Source: Dendrophyllia cribrosa (taxonomy: Eukaryota > Cnidaria > Anthozoa > Scleractinia > Dendrophylliidae). Taken from it: a stretch of 64,000 nt of DNA. Each line of letters begins with the position of its first letter. The stretch's first letter is position 1. The stretch spans positions 20,383,377 to 20,447,376 of the forward strand of contig JAJLRJ010000006.1 in the NCBI GenBank assembly GCA_024195265.1, given 5' to 3'. The position numbers and the translations under genes were made by a program. A model generated the notes under the pieces. It worked only from the letters and a program-made list of their open reading frames with translations, was not told the origin of the DNA and made no database searches. This document shows, piece after piece, positions 24,411-32,556 of the stretch.

Positions 24411-24636
24411 AGTAGTTGGTGGGGAGGGAGTCAAATGCGGTTTTTTGAGCCGATTTCCAATTTGTCCTCACTTCGTTCGGAAAAATTGGAAATCGGCTCA
24501 AAAAACCGCATTTGACGTTCCTCCCCACCAACTACTTTATAACGCCCAACCCCCGTAAGAGGGACTAAATGCGTTTTCTCCGAGCCCACCCGCAACGGCA
24601 AGCGAGGCATCACCAATTGAAGAAAGCCAAAACCCT
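24411..24636 (+). repeat. Polinton left TIR with terminal palindrome
   Basis: It matches the reverse complement of 41129-41354 with a single substitution that I can see. The first 126 bases (24411-24536) are themselves an inverted repeat, with arms of about 52 bp (AGTAGTTGGTGGGGAGG...CCTCCCCACCAACTACT) around a short loop. The TIR stops just before the TATATATAC box of PolB. Confidence 0.92.
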
Positions 24637-24648
24637 TATATATACGCA
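24637..24648 (+). promoter_or_regulatory. Start-proximal TATATAC box of PolB
   Basis: TATATATAC (24637-24645) ends 3 bases before the ATG. The same type of box precedes almost every gene of the element. Confidence 0.6.
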
Positions 24649-27600
24649 ATGCCACAACGGCGAAGACGGCGTGATGACGATCAACGCGAGCTGATTGCCT
24701 GGCTGGACGAACAGGCACGAAATCTCGAGAGGATTGAGCCTGCCGGCGAGATCGAGCCTCAAAACAACCCCCCGGATCTGGATTTTGAGCAATTTGTTCA
24801 AATCTATGATCGGGTTGACCGACAGATTGAACATGGCAGACGAACAATCACGTTTCAGTTTGTAACCGGGCTCGAAAACTCTCTTGTCGCCAGAATTTTG
24901 AACACAATCAAGCAAAATGTTCACACACGACACGCAATCAAGTTAATCTCCACAGTCAAGCTGCGAAACACTGAAAACGAGGAGTTGAGAAGTTTTTATC
25001 AAAACAATCAAACCGGGCCTTGGCTAGCCACTCTCTCCGAGACACGACAGTGGTTGCAATCTCAGGAAGAGCTTCGTCTTCAAAACGCAAGACTCAAAAG
25101 GCCTGACACCAAATGGGTTTATGAACGCACCGTCCTGGTTGAGGTCAAAGTCATTCTTGACCGACAACCCTTGCAAATAGGCCTCGGCCGTCTTCCTGAT
25201 TGGATTCGCAACAAAAAAGAAGTCATTTCTCTGGACACTTTCAACGACAATCTTTGTCTCTTTCGTTGCTTGGCTGTCCATCGAGGAGCTCATAAAAGGG
25301 ACAACACTCGCAGATCCAGAGAACTCGCGGAAAGCTTCTTCGCAGTTTATCCGGGGCTTCGAGGCCAGCTAAATTTGCAGCACTTCTCCAAAATCGAAAG
25401 GCATTTCAAGCAAGGAATTGCCGCATATCTTGTTCACCCCAATGGTGACTTCACTTTATTTCACACCCCTGTGAATTACGACAAGGTGGGCACTCCAACC
25501 ATGACTGTCGGTATTCATGAGGGCCACTCCTTCTTGATCACCAACATCAATAAAGTCACAAACAATTACACTTGTGGCGAGTGCGGTGGGCGGTTCACCC
25601 GGGCTGATAACTTGAAGCGCCACTCCAAGACGTGTACTCGTGGTCAAACCAAAATCGTCTGCCCCGGGAAACGCGTCCTTCCTCCGGAGTCAGCTTTTGA
25701 GAAAGCCTTTTATCCAGAAGGCGGTTTCGGTGTCAAGGCAGTGTGCTGGCTGGAGTGGGAGGCGAAGCAGGCCGGTATTCACATCCACCATCACAGATGC
25801 GGTCATGGGGGTGAGCGCTATATCTGTGGGGCTCCAGTCAACGGCTATCACCCAGAAAGCAAGACAGTTTTCCAGTTCCACGGCTGTCACTGGCACGGTT
25901 GCGAGGAATGTCACCCCGAGGGAACGAGGGACGAAGCTGTTTATGTTGACCGAAGGGGCTACACAATCACAAGGACGATTGCTTACCAAAAGACTCTGCA
26001 ACGAACTCAGTTTCTTCGAGATGCTGGGTACACCGTGGTGGAAAGGTGGGAGCATGAACGGCCTGCCCCCTGGTGGAATGATCGTTGCCCACAGAAAAGA
26101 AACAAAACATATCCCCACGCGATTGTCTATGATTTCGAAGCATACCAGGACAAGACCAAGGCAGCTCGTCCGACACACGATCTCTCTTATGAAAGCGAGC
26201 ATGTGCCCATCTCAGTCTCCATTGCCGACACGTTGAACCCTGAGCCTGAGTACATTTGCTCCAAAGATCCTGACGAGCTTATCAGGCTGTTTTATGCCTC
26301 CCTGGAGTGGCGGGCCGCAGCCATCCGCGAAGACGTGGCTGTAAAATACATGCCCCCAGACCTTGGGAATCTTCCTGAGAAGCGACTGGCGCTCATCGAC
26401 AAATGGTGCAACCAAGTGCCTGTGGTCGGCTTCAACTCAGGCCATTACGATCTCAAACTTATCCGCAAGTACTTTGTCACTCATCTCGCTGGCGAGAACG
26501 GAGTCTTCGCCGCGGAGAAAGAGGGGCGCATCATGTTCATCAACACCCCCAGCTACAAGTTCTTGGACATCATCAATTATTTGGCCCCAGGCATCACGTA
26601 CGACAAGTGGGTCAAGACGTATGGAGCGACACAGACCAAGTCCTGGCTTCCATACGAGTGGTTTGACAGCGACCACAAGCTGGATTACCCGGGGCTTCCT
26701 CCATACGAGTGCTGGTACTCACAACTCAAAAAGGCCTTCGTTCTTTCTCCTGAGGAGCACAAGGAATGCAATCGCATCTTCCACGAGGAAGGCATGAAGA
26801 CATTCGGAGACTGGCTGGAGCATTACAACAATCTCGACGTGGCTCCCTTCCTCGAAGCTCTCCAAACGATGAAGGGGTTTTACACGGGCCTCGGAGTGGA
26901 CATCTTCAAAGACGCGGTCTCCTTGCCAGGAGTATCAATGCAATATGTCTTGCGAGGTTCATTGAGAGGACGCAATGCTCCAGCCCTATACGCCCCCGGC
27001 CCAGAAGCGTACGCCATGCTGAAGGGGGCTGTGGTTGGCGGGCCAAGCCTGGTCTTCACCCGCAAACACGTGCGAGGCGAAACCCACATTCGTTCTCACG
27101 AATACGGCGACTTAGCTCGCATCACGAAATGGATTGTGGGGTTCGATGCTAACTCCCTTTACCCAAGCACGATGCTGCAGAAGATGCCCTGTGGTAAAGA
27201 GACGGTTGTGCATTACAATGACCCGCTGCAGGCGGCTAGAGCTCTTGAAATGAATCTGAGGCTGCATACAGGCGGCTGGTTCGGGTTTGCTGAAGTGGAC
27301 ATCGAAGTCCCCCAAGAGTTGTGGGAGCAGTTCGAAGAGTTTCCCCCGCTCTTCATCAACCAAGCAGTGCCTGACGAATTTGTTCCACAGCATATGCACG
27401 ATTACCTCCAAGAAAGTGGCCGAACCCGCTTTCCCGACCAGAAAAAGCTTATGGGTGTGTTGTCAGGGAAAAAAATGCTGATCTACGCCCCCCTCTTGAA
27501 GTGGTATCTCAACATCGGGCTTAAGATCACGGCAGTCTACCGCACGATCGATTACATACCCCAAAAGCTCTTCGACTGGTTCGTTCGCGAGGTCGCACAC

Positions 27601-28419
27601 AACCGAAGGAAAGGCGACGCTGACAGGGAGAAGGCCCTGCTTGCTGATGTGTTCAAGCTCCTTGGCAACAGCGCTTACGGCAAGTTCATCGAAGCCGTGG
27701 AGCGCCAGACAAGAACGTTGTATACAATTGACGAGGACGAGGTCGACAAGCATCTCCGCTCACCCTTGTTCGATGACCTCGAAGAGATTGGAGGTGCTTA
27801 CAAGATCGAGCTGCGCAAGCAAAAGGTCACAATCGACCGTCCCTTTCAAGTGGGCATTGTTGTGTATCAACTTGCCAAGCTTCGAATGTTGGAGTTCTAT
27901 TACGACTTCCTAGATTACTTCATCGACAGGCGCGACTTCGAGCTCATCCAGATGGACACGGACAGCATGTACTTCGCTCTTTCGCACGACACTCTGGAAG
28001 ATGCCGTGCGCCCGGAACTTCTCGCCCAGTTCGAGGCGGAGAAGAAGAATTGGTTGGCATGGGACAAGTGGAGCGGCAGAGAGCCGGGCTTGTTCAAGCT
28101 TGAGAAGGAAGGCACACGCGCCATCGCCCTGTGCAGCAAGTGTTATTATGTCGAAAACGAGGCTAGCGGAGAGGCCAAGATGTCCTCCAAGGGCGTCAAC
28201 AAGAAGCAGAACGAGCTGCGCTGGGAAAGATACGACAGAGCCCTGGAGGGGCACAGAGACATGGCCACCAACAGGGGCTTCCGAATGCACAACGGTGCCA
28301 TGTTCACTTACGAGCAGCACAAGCTGGGCCTCTCTGCTTATTACGACAAGCGTTGGGTTCTGCCAGACGGCCTCCACACAGAACCAATCGAGTTTCACAA
28401 CCCAGCTGGGGGCAACTGA
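24649..28419 (+). CDS. PolB: Protein-primed family B DNA polymerase with OTU-like and zinc-finger regions
   Basis: Replicates the element. 1256 residues. The N-terminal part has an OTU-like cysteine-protease signature (DNLCLFRC, Cys203; histidines 290 and 293), a C2HC zinc finger (Cys309, Cys312, His325, Cys329) and a cysteine/histidine block (FQFHGCHWHGCEEC, about 409-421) seen in Polinton and linear-plasmid polymerases. Exonuclease motifs are DFEAY (495-499), NSGHYD (596-601) and YNNLDV (726-731). Polymerase motifs are A DANSLYPS (833-840), B KLLGNSAYGK (1003-1012) and C MDTDSMYF (1102-1109). All catalytic aspartates are present and the frame is intact. The start ATG follows TATATATACGCA at the TIR edge. 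Its 3' end overlaps the convergent integrase gene by 25 bp. Confidence 0.95.
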   Translation: MPQRRRRRDDDQRELIAWLDEQARNLERIEPAGEIEPQNNPPDLDFEQFVQIYDRVDRQIEHGRRTITFQFVTGLENSLVARILNTIKQNVHTRHAIKLISTVKLRNTENEELRSFYQNNQTGPWLATLSETRQWLQSQEELRLQNARLKRPDTKWVYERTVLVEVKVILDRQPLQIGLGRLPDWIRNKKEVISLDTFNDNLCLFRCLAVHRGAHKRDNTRRSRELAESFFAVYPGLRGQLNLQHFSKIERHFKQGIAAYLVHPNGDFTLFHTPVNYDKVGTPTMTVGIHEGHSFLITNINKVTNNYTCGECGGRFTRADNLKRHSKTCTRGQTKIVCPGKRVLPPESAFEKAFYPEGGFGVKAVCWLEWEAKQAGIHIHHHRCGHGGERYICGAPVNGYHPESKTVFQFHGCHWHGCEECHPEGTRDEAVYVDRRGYTITRTIAYQKTLQRTQFLRDAGYTVVERWEHERPAPWWNDRCPQKRNKTYPHAIVYDFEAYQDKTKAARPTHDLSYESEHVPISVSIADTLNPEPEYICSKDPDELIRLFYASLEWRAAAIREDVAVKYMPPDLGNLPEKRLALIDKWCNQVPVVGFNSGHYDLKLIRKYFVTHLAGENGVFAAEKEGRIMFINTPSYKFLDIINYLAPGITYDKWVKTYGATQTKSWLPYEWFDSDHKLDYPGLPPYECWYSQLKKAFVLSPEEHKECNRIFHEEGMKTFGDWLEHYNNLDVAPFLEALQTMKGFYTGLGVDIFKDAVSLPGVSMQYVLRGSLRGRNAPALYAPGPEAYAMLKGAVVGGPSLVFTRKHVRGETHIRSHEYGDLARITKWIVGFDANSLYPSTMLQKMPCGKETVVHYNDPLQAARALEMNLRLHTGGWFGFAEVDIEVPQELWEQFEEFPPLFINQAVPDEFVPQHMHDYLQESGRTRFPDQKKLMGVLSGKKMLIYAPLLKWYLNIGLKITAVYRTIDYIPQKLFDWFVREVAHNRRKGDADREKALLADVFKLLGNSAYGKFIEAVERQTRTLYTIDEDEVDKHLRSPLFDDLEEIGGAYKIELRKQKVTIDRPFQVGIVVYQLAKLRMLEFYYDFLDYFIDRRDFELIQMDTDSMYFALSHDTLEDAVRPELLAQFEAEKKNWLAWDKWSGREPGLFKLEKEGTRAIALCSKCYYVENEASGEAKMSSKGVNKKQNELRWERYDRALEGHRDMATNRGFRMHNGAMFTYEQHKLGLSAYYDKRWVLPDGLHTEPIEFHNPAGGN

Positions 28420-29366
28420 GTGCCCGGTGGCACAACCATCAGCTCCTCACGAACAAATCCTCTCTTAGGGCCGTCGTAGAGATAATAGACGACAGGCGCA
28501 TCTGGCTTGGTGACAACCTTCTCAATGTTGTGGACCTTCAAAGACCAGATGGGATCAGTCGCACGCCTTCCGCCCCCTTCCAGTTCACCGGGGTAAAACA
28601 AATATCTCACACTCACCCGTGGTGGGAGCTTCTTCTCATAGACCCCAACTGGCCTAGCATATGGAGTCGCAGGCTTGGAAGAAACGGCTTTCTCTTTGAT
28701 TGCGTCCTTTGGCTTCTTGCCAGTGAGCCTTGTTACTTCATTGTTCAAGGCCGAGACAACATCTGGCAGTCTTTTGACCCATGCAGTCGAACGGCCAGAG
28801 GACATATTCATTTCAACGGCATACTGATAACCAAACAGCCTTTCAGCCAGGGTGCGATTGAATCTCTCCACAATTGCTTGGTCTCTGTGGATATCAACCC
28901 GTCCGCGACGAATGGTCGTTTTGTTGTTTTCCATTGTCTTAGTCACAGCCCCCATAAACTCTTTCCCAGGGTCAACTTGCAAGAGTTGAGGCCATTTCAA
29001 AGGCCCACGTCTGTAAATCTTCTGAAATGCCCTTGAGACTTCTTCAGACTCTTTCGAACCCAAAGGCTCTGCTGCTTTGTATCGGCTAGCCACATCCACA
29101 AGGGTTAATGCGTATTTGTAAACCTTTCTCCCGTGTGGAAGTTTGTCGTGGGGCAGGAAGAGAAGATCTGCTTGATGCACTGCATTGGGTCTAGAGACAT
29201 CAAACTTTGGCCGAGGGATAGCGCGTGGCGCTGGGAGGTAAACTTGCCAAAGGGCTTGTTTGACCAGCCATTTCTTTGCGACATCATCAGAGACCTTGGC
29301 TGCTGCAGCTAGCCCTTTCCAATACCCTTTCGGGCTGTAATAGATTTTTGAGAGTTTGGCCTCCAT
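28395..29366 (-). CDS. INT: Retrovirus-type DDE integrase with C-terminal chromodomain-like region
   Basis: Inserts the element into chromosomal DNA. 323 residues. The catalytic triad fits D67 (HQADLLFL), D132 (VDPGKEF) and E167 (DQAIVERFNRTLAERLF), with 34 residues between the second Asp and the Glu. The C-terminal segment (WSLKVHNIEKV, YYLYDGPKRGFVREEL) looks like the chromodomain-type tail of Polinton integrases. A zinc HHCC domain is not evident. The ATG is preceded by CATATATACCCC. The stop lies inside the end of PolB (convergent overlap) and the start is 17 bp from the stop of the next minus-strand gene. Confidence 0.92.
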   Translation of the reverse strand: MEAKLSKIYYSPKGYWKGLAAAAKVSDDVAKKWLVKQALWQVYLPAPRAIPRPKFDVSRPNAVHQADLLFLPHDKLPHGRKVYKYALTLVDVASRYKAAEPLGSKESEEVSRAFQKIYRRGPLKWPQLLQVDPGKEFMGAVTKTMENNKTTIRRGRVDIHRDQAIVERFNRTLAERLFGYQYAVEMNMSSGRSTAWVKRLPDVVSALNNEVTRLTGKKPKDAIKEKAVSSKPATPYARPVGVYEKKLPPRVSVRYLFYPGELEGGGRRATDPIWSLKVHNIEKVVTKPDAPVVYYLYDGPKRGFVREELMVVPPGTQLPPAGL

Positions 29367-29383
29367 GGGGTATATATGTTTGT

Positions 29384-29821
29384 TTACAATAGGCGATAAG
29401 CCGCATACCCACCCGCAAGCAGGGTGCCTCCAATGAACGTAAGTTCGCCATTCTTCTGTTGTGTACTGGGCTTGTAGAAGTCCGAGAAGACAGGCTCTTT
29501 GTTGTCTTTGATTTGTTTATCTGGTTGCGTTTGATGCATCTGGTTATACAAGACCAGGGCTTGATCGGTGGTTTGGAAGTTTTTGCTAGCTTGGTGTTCC
29601 TTCCGATCGTTGCCTGCAATCCAGTCGAGGAGCTTGGTGCGGTCCTTCTGGTATTTGGCGTAAGCCGCTTGGTATTGTTCCAGGGCGTGGTCGTGACGGA
29701 TTTTCTCATCCATTGCTGCCTTGCCGTTATCACCAGACAAATATTTTGCGAGATAATTGCCACCTGTGAAAGCGGCCGCATTGAGAACAGCGCCAAGAGC
29801 CATTATTGCAATCGAGGCCAT
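29384..29821 (-). CDS. 145-aa membrane-anchored protein
   Basis: It has a hydrophobic N-terminus (about 3-27), a helical charged middle (34-70, with HDHALEQYQAAYAKYQKDR) and a C-terminal hydrophobic segment (127-143) ending YRLL. I recall similar small proteins next to capsid genes in cnidarian Polintons, but the function is unknown to me. A structural membrane or penton-associated role is only a guess. CATATGTATACACA sits directly before the ATG. It is packed 16 bp from its neighbour on each side. Confidence 0.75.
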   Translation of the reverse strand: MASIAIMALGAVLNAAAFTGGNYLAKYLSGDNGKAAMDEKIRHDHALEQYQAAYAKYQKDRTKLLDWIAGNDRKEHQASKNFQTTDQALVLYNQMHQTQPDKQIKDNKEPVFSDFYKPSTQQKNGELTFIGGTLLAGGYAAYRLL

Positions 29822-29837
29822 TGTGTATACATATGGT

Positions 29838-30059
29838 TTACAAGTTGTCTGGGAGGATTTTCTGGTCCTCGAGATATTTCTTCAGCGCGATGGTGCCGGC
29901 CATGACTGCTGTGAACTTGACATAATTCATCAAGCTTGCACTGGGGTCGGCAGTTAAGTTCTCTTTGACGGTCTTTTTCCCAATCCAACCAATACCAGCG
30001 ACAAGGCCAGTGATTGTTGCGGCGTCGAGGATAGACTTCACAAGCTTGTTGTCAGACAT
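29838..30059 (-). CDS. 73-aa protein with two hydrophobic segments
   Basis: Two glycine/alanine-rich hydrophobic stretches (about 10-27 and 46-60) are separated by a charged loop, with a charged C-terminus (KKYLEDQKILPDNL). It is probably a small membrane protein of the virion or of the assembly pathway; no family is named. The box CATATGTATAC lies 14 bases before the ATG, one of the longest spacings in the element. It belongs to the minus-strand run 28395-33807. Confidence 0.7.
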   Translation of the reverse strand: MSDNKLVKSILDAATITGLVAGIGWIGKKTVKENLTADPSASLMNYVKFTAVMAGTIALKKYLEDQKILPDNL

Positions 30060-30100
30060 GGTTTGTGTGCAGTATACATATGATTTTTTATTTTTCTGAC

Positions 30101-30337
30101 TCAGACTCGACTTCCTCTCCCTCGACCTCGGGTTTCGTCTCGGGGCTCCTCGGCCTCTGACTCGGCCTCGGCCTCGGACTCAGGCTTGGACTCATACACG
30201 TACACATACTCGGGCTCGTTGTGCCTGTTCATTGCCAATCTGTAAACTGTTTGAAAGGCTACCGAGTTAAATCCAAACCAAAGAAAAACCACACCTCCGA
30301 TTGCAGCAACATTCAGCATCTCCTGGAAAGGATTCAC
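30101..30337 (-). pseudogene. Small membrane protein with charged tail; start-codon change and frameshift
   Basis: A hydrophobic segment (IGGVVFLWFGFNSVAF) is followed by an acidic Glu/Ser/Ala tail. Two oddities are seen. First, the position expected for the start, just after CATATATATACTGCACC, is GTG and not ATG; the next in-frame ATG is at 30318. Second, after a CCCC run near 30145 the annotated frame turns arginine/glycine-rich and stops at 30101, whereas the neighbouring frame stays acidic up to a TAA at 30088-30090. A one-base insertion is the simplest reading. The gene is probably damaged in this copy. Confidence 0.6.
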
Positions 30338-30359
30338 GGTGCAGTATATATATGTTTTT

Positions 30360-30845
30360 TTATTCCATATTTTTTATTCCTTGTCTTACAGGAATTCGAG
30401 ATGGTGGTGTTGCTGGTTGTGTTGCTGGTTGTGTTGCAGGCGGTGTGTTTGCTGGCGTTGGTGCTGGTGTGTTTGATTTGCGTCCAAGCCTTTGCATTAT
30501 GGCTTCGCGCTGGTAATAAACACCAGCAGCAGAGACAATCAACCCACCAATCCCAAGAATATAAACGATTGAGTTGCTGTTGCTGTCACTTGTTGTGTCG
30601 CTTGTTGCACCACTTGTTGTTTCACTTGTTGTGCCACTTGTTGAGGGTGCAGGCTTTTCTGCTTGCACCTTTTTCTTTGCTTCCCGGGCCATGCGGTTGC
30701 GTTCTGCTAGCCTTTTGCCAGAAGCAACACGCCCGGGGTTCTTTTCTGTTGCAGGCTTTGTTTTTGGAGCCTCAGAGGTAACACGGTCAGGTGTTGGAGT
30801 TGGAGCTGGAGTTTCTTCAGGGATCATCTCGAGTGGCGTGGCCAT
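30360..30845 (-). CDS. 161-aa single-pass membrane protein, Pro/Thr-rich
   Basis: The ATG at 30845 is chosen because CATATATATACAGAA precedes it; an upstream extension to 30929 lacks an ATG-linked box. Features: a Pro/Thr N-terminus, a basic stretch (KRLAERNRMAREAKKKV, 44-60), a Ser/Thr linker (67-90), one transmembrane helix (93-111) and a Pro/Ala/Thr/Gln repeat tail (PATQPATQPATPP). Function unknown. The layout suggests a membrane-anchored virion component. Confidence 0.7.
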   Translation of the reverse strand: MATPLEMIPEETPAPTPTPDRVTSEAPKTKPATEKNPGRVASGKRLAERNRMAREAKKKVQAEKPAPSTSGTTSETTSGATSDTTSDSNSNSIVYILGIGGLIVSAAGVYYQREAIMQRLGRKSNTPAPTPANTPPATQPATQPATPPSRIPVRQGIKNME

Positions 30846-30925
30846 TTCTGTATATATATGAATTTTATTTTTACAAGATGTGCCAGGTTGGTGACAGGTT
30901 GCTGCAAGGTTGCTGCCAGGTTTCT

Positions 30926-31528
30926 TCAAGGTTGCTGCGAGGTAGCCACAGGGCCCAGCCCAACTTCATCAAGACCCTGGAGTGGATAGCCTTCACTGTC
31001 CCTGGTTGGATGTGTGGCTGGTGGTTCCAATTCTATCAAATCAGGCTCTCGTTCAAACTTGATGTGTTTTGTTGTGATGAGAGCAGCATTGGCAATCGCC
31101 AGCAATCGCCCACATCGCACGGCAATAGCCCCAGCAAGATTTGACAGCTCCTGATTGATGATGTAGTCGTTCTTGAGTTCTTTCTGCAATTCCTTGACAT
31201 CATCAACCGGGACCACCATGCCAACGCCTTTGGATATGAGCAGGATGGCTGAATCAACAAGGGATTCGGTTGTCTTGTTGCCAACGTAGGCCTCGTACCG
31301 TTTGCAGTACTTGTCAACGTCCTTGTCTGACAACCGCTTAACATGATCATGTGTGAGCTGCACACCGATAGCTTCTTTGGCCTTGCCTGTTGAAACAAGG
31401 ATTGCCAGCTTCTCACGTTTGGCAGGAATGTCATTCTCCACAAGCCCTGTGGGAGGTGCGGCAGCAGGGGTGGTCTCCAGCATCTGCATTACTTCGAAAA
31501 CGGCCTGGTCTTCAGCAGCTTCTGCCAT
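30926..31528 (-). CDS. 200-aa conserved Polinton protein of unknown function
   Basis: The start ATG at 31528 follows CATATGTATACCCCTG; the longer frame to 31594 is ignored. An acidic N-terminus leads into a helical domain with the segments KRLSDKDVDKYCKRYEAYVG and DDVKELQKELKNDYIINQEL, then CGRLLAIANAALITTKHI. I associate these motifs with uncharacterised proteins encoded beside packaging ATPases in cnidarian Polintons. No enzymatic motif is seen and function is unknown. Confidence 0.75.
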   Translation of the reverse strand: MAEAAEDQAVFEVMQMLETTPAAAPPTGLVENDIPAKREKLAILVSTGKAKEAIGVQLTHDHVKRLSDKDVDKYCKRYEAYVGNKTTESLVDSAILLISKGVGMVVPVDDVKELQKELKNDYIINQELSNLAGAIAVRCGRLLAIANAALITTKHIKFEREPDLIELEPPATHPTRDSEGYPLQGLDEVGLGPVATSQQP

Positions 31529-31550
31529 CAGGGGTATACATATGTGTTTT

Positions 31551-31790
31551 TTATTTTTCAATAATTCTCTTGATGTCTGGCAAAAGGGTTTCAATCTCTC
31601 TTACCACCCCCGCCATGGTGTCTGGCGTAGAAGTCAACCGCAATGGATATCTGTTAAGAAGCATGAGGCGCAGATCTTCCTCACCAGCGGCTTTGATAAT
31701 TTTGTTTTGCGCCTCAAGTGTGTGTTTGTGCAATTCATCCAAAAGCTGTGAAAGCACACACAGTTTGTGTAGACTGGTTGGCGCATTCAT
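31551..31790 (-). CDS. 79-aa helical protein
   Basis: Predicted to be mostly helical (LHKLCVLSQLLDELHKHTLE, then VVREIETLLPDIKRIIEK), with no membrane segment or cysteine motif. CATATATATACC directly abuts the ATG at 31790. It sits between the 200-aa gene and the ATPase. Function unknown. Confidence 0.7.
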   Translation of the reverse strand: MNAPTSLHKLCVLSQLLDELHKHTLEAQNKIIKAAGEEDLRLMLLNRYPLRLTSTPDTMAGVVREIETLLPDIKRIIEK

Positions 31791-31805
31791 GGTATATATA
31801 TGTGT

Positions 31806-32405
31806 TTAAATCTTGTACTCAATTCCATACGGGTGCCTAAGAGAGAAAACCAGGTAGGAGAACTTGCGGGCTTTGAGCCTTGTGATAAACTCTTTGTACT
31901 CCTCGTGGGAGAGCTCGCCGGCATAATCTTCGAATATGGCTTTTGTTGTCTTGCTGGAGGGCGTGTAAAAGAGCACGATCGCTGCAATGTTATCACGATA
32001 TGGCTTGGCAATGCTAGTGATCTGCTGGGTCAAGACCCACACGGATATGCCGTCATGCCTTGCGCTGAACCCCAGATTGACCAGCTGGCCCGTTCGACCT
32101 TTGACATCTTTAGAGGCGGCGCAGTCATCGAGAATGAATAAAGTGTTGGTGCATGCGAAAAAGAAGCTCGCCAGCCTCAACCAGTCTTCGATTTCATGCT
32201 GCTGGCAGACGATGACGAAGATGTGCGGATCGCGGTCCACGAAGCCATCGTATGTCTTGTTCTTAACAAATGTGGGGCAGAATAAAACGATGTAATCAAA
32301 ACAACCCCGGAAGGCCCCCACCAGTTGGGAGAGAAGATACTGTGTCTTGCCAGAGTTAGTGGGGCCCACGATTAGTGCATTGAATGGCAGCTTTCTTGGG
32401 TCCAT
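31806..32405 (-). CDS. ATP: A32-like genome-packaging ATPase
   Basis: Expected to drive DNA into capsids. 199 residues from the ATG at 32405; the longer frame starts with GTG and is preceded by an in-frame stop. Walker A is GPTNSGKT (14-21), Walker B LFILDD (89-94), and a sensor-type segment RHDGISVWVLTQQ lies at 116-128. This matches the FtsK/HerA-type packaging ATPases of Polintons, adintoviruses and NCLDVs. Its box (CTAATATAG) lies 11 bases before the ATG, inside the overlapping 64-aa gene. Confidence 0.92.
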   Translation of the reverse strand: MDPRKLPFNALIVGPTNSGKTQYLLSQLVGAFRGCFDYIVLFCPTFVKNKTYDGFVDRDPHIFVIVCQQHEIEDWLRLASFFFACTNTLFILDDCAASKDVKGRTGQLVNLGFSARHDGISVWVLTQQITSIAKPYRDNIAAIVLFYTPSSKTTKAIFEDYAGELSHEEYKEFITRLKARKFSYLVFSLRHPYGIEYKI

Positions 32406-32550
32406 ACCCAACACCTATATTAGTTGGGTTGCAAATTGGCGGGGAGGGGGCCTTTGCCAAAAGTCTTTGTATTTGTGTGTGTGATAATGGTCTGGTGGAT
32501 GGCAGGGGAGCCGGCTTGGCAATAAAGTTGATCTTGTTGTTTGTGGCCAT
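32356..32550 (-). CDS. 64-aa small basic/proline-rich protein overlapping the ATPase start
   Basis: The ATG at 32550 is immediately preceded by CTAATATACC, the same box type as its neighbours, which is the main reason to accept it. The product is basic and proline-rich (PAPLPSTRPLSHTQIQRLL, then APSPPICNP) without a known family. Its last 50 bases overlap the start of the ATPase in another frame, and the MCP-candidate stop lies only 7 bases upstream. Confidence 0.5.
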   Translation of the reverse strand: MATNNKINFIAKPAPLPSTRPLSHTQIQRLLAKAPSPPICNPTNIGVGYGPKKAAIQCTNRGPH

Positions 32551-32556
32551 GGTATA

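Noticed and set aside
25640..28468. Minus- and plus-strand ORFs of 60-200 codons inside PolB
   Set aside because: Shadow frames of the intact polymerase gene, with no start-proximal TATATAC box.
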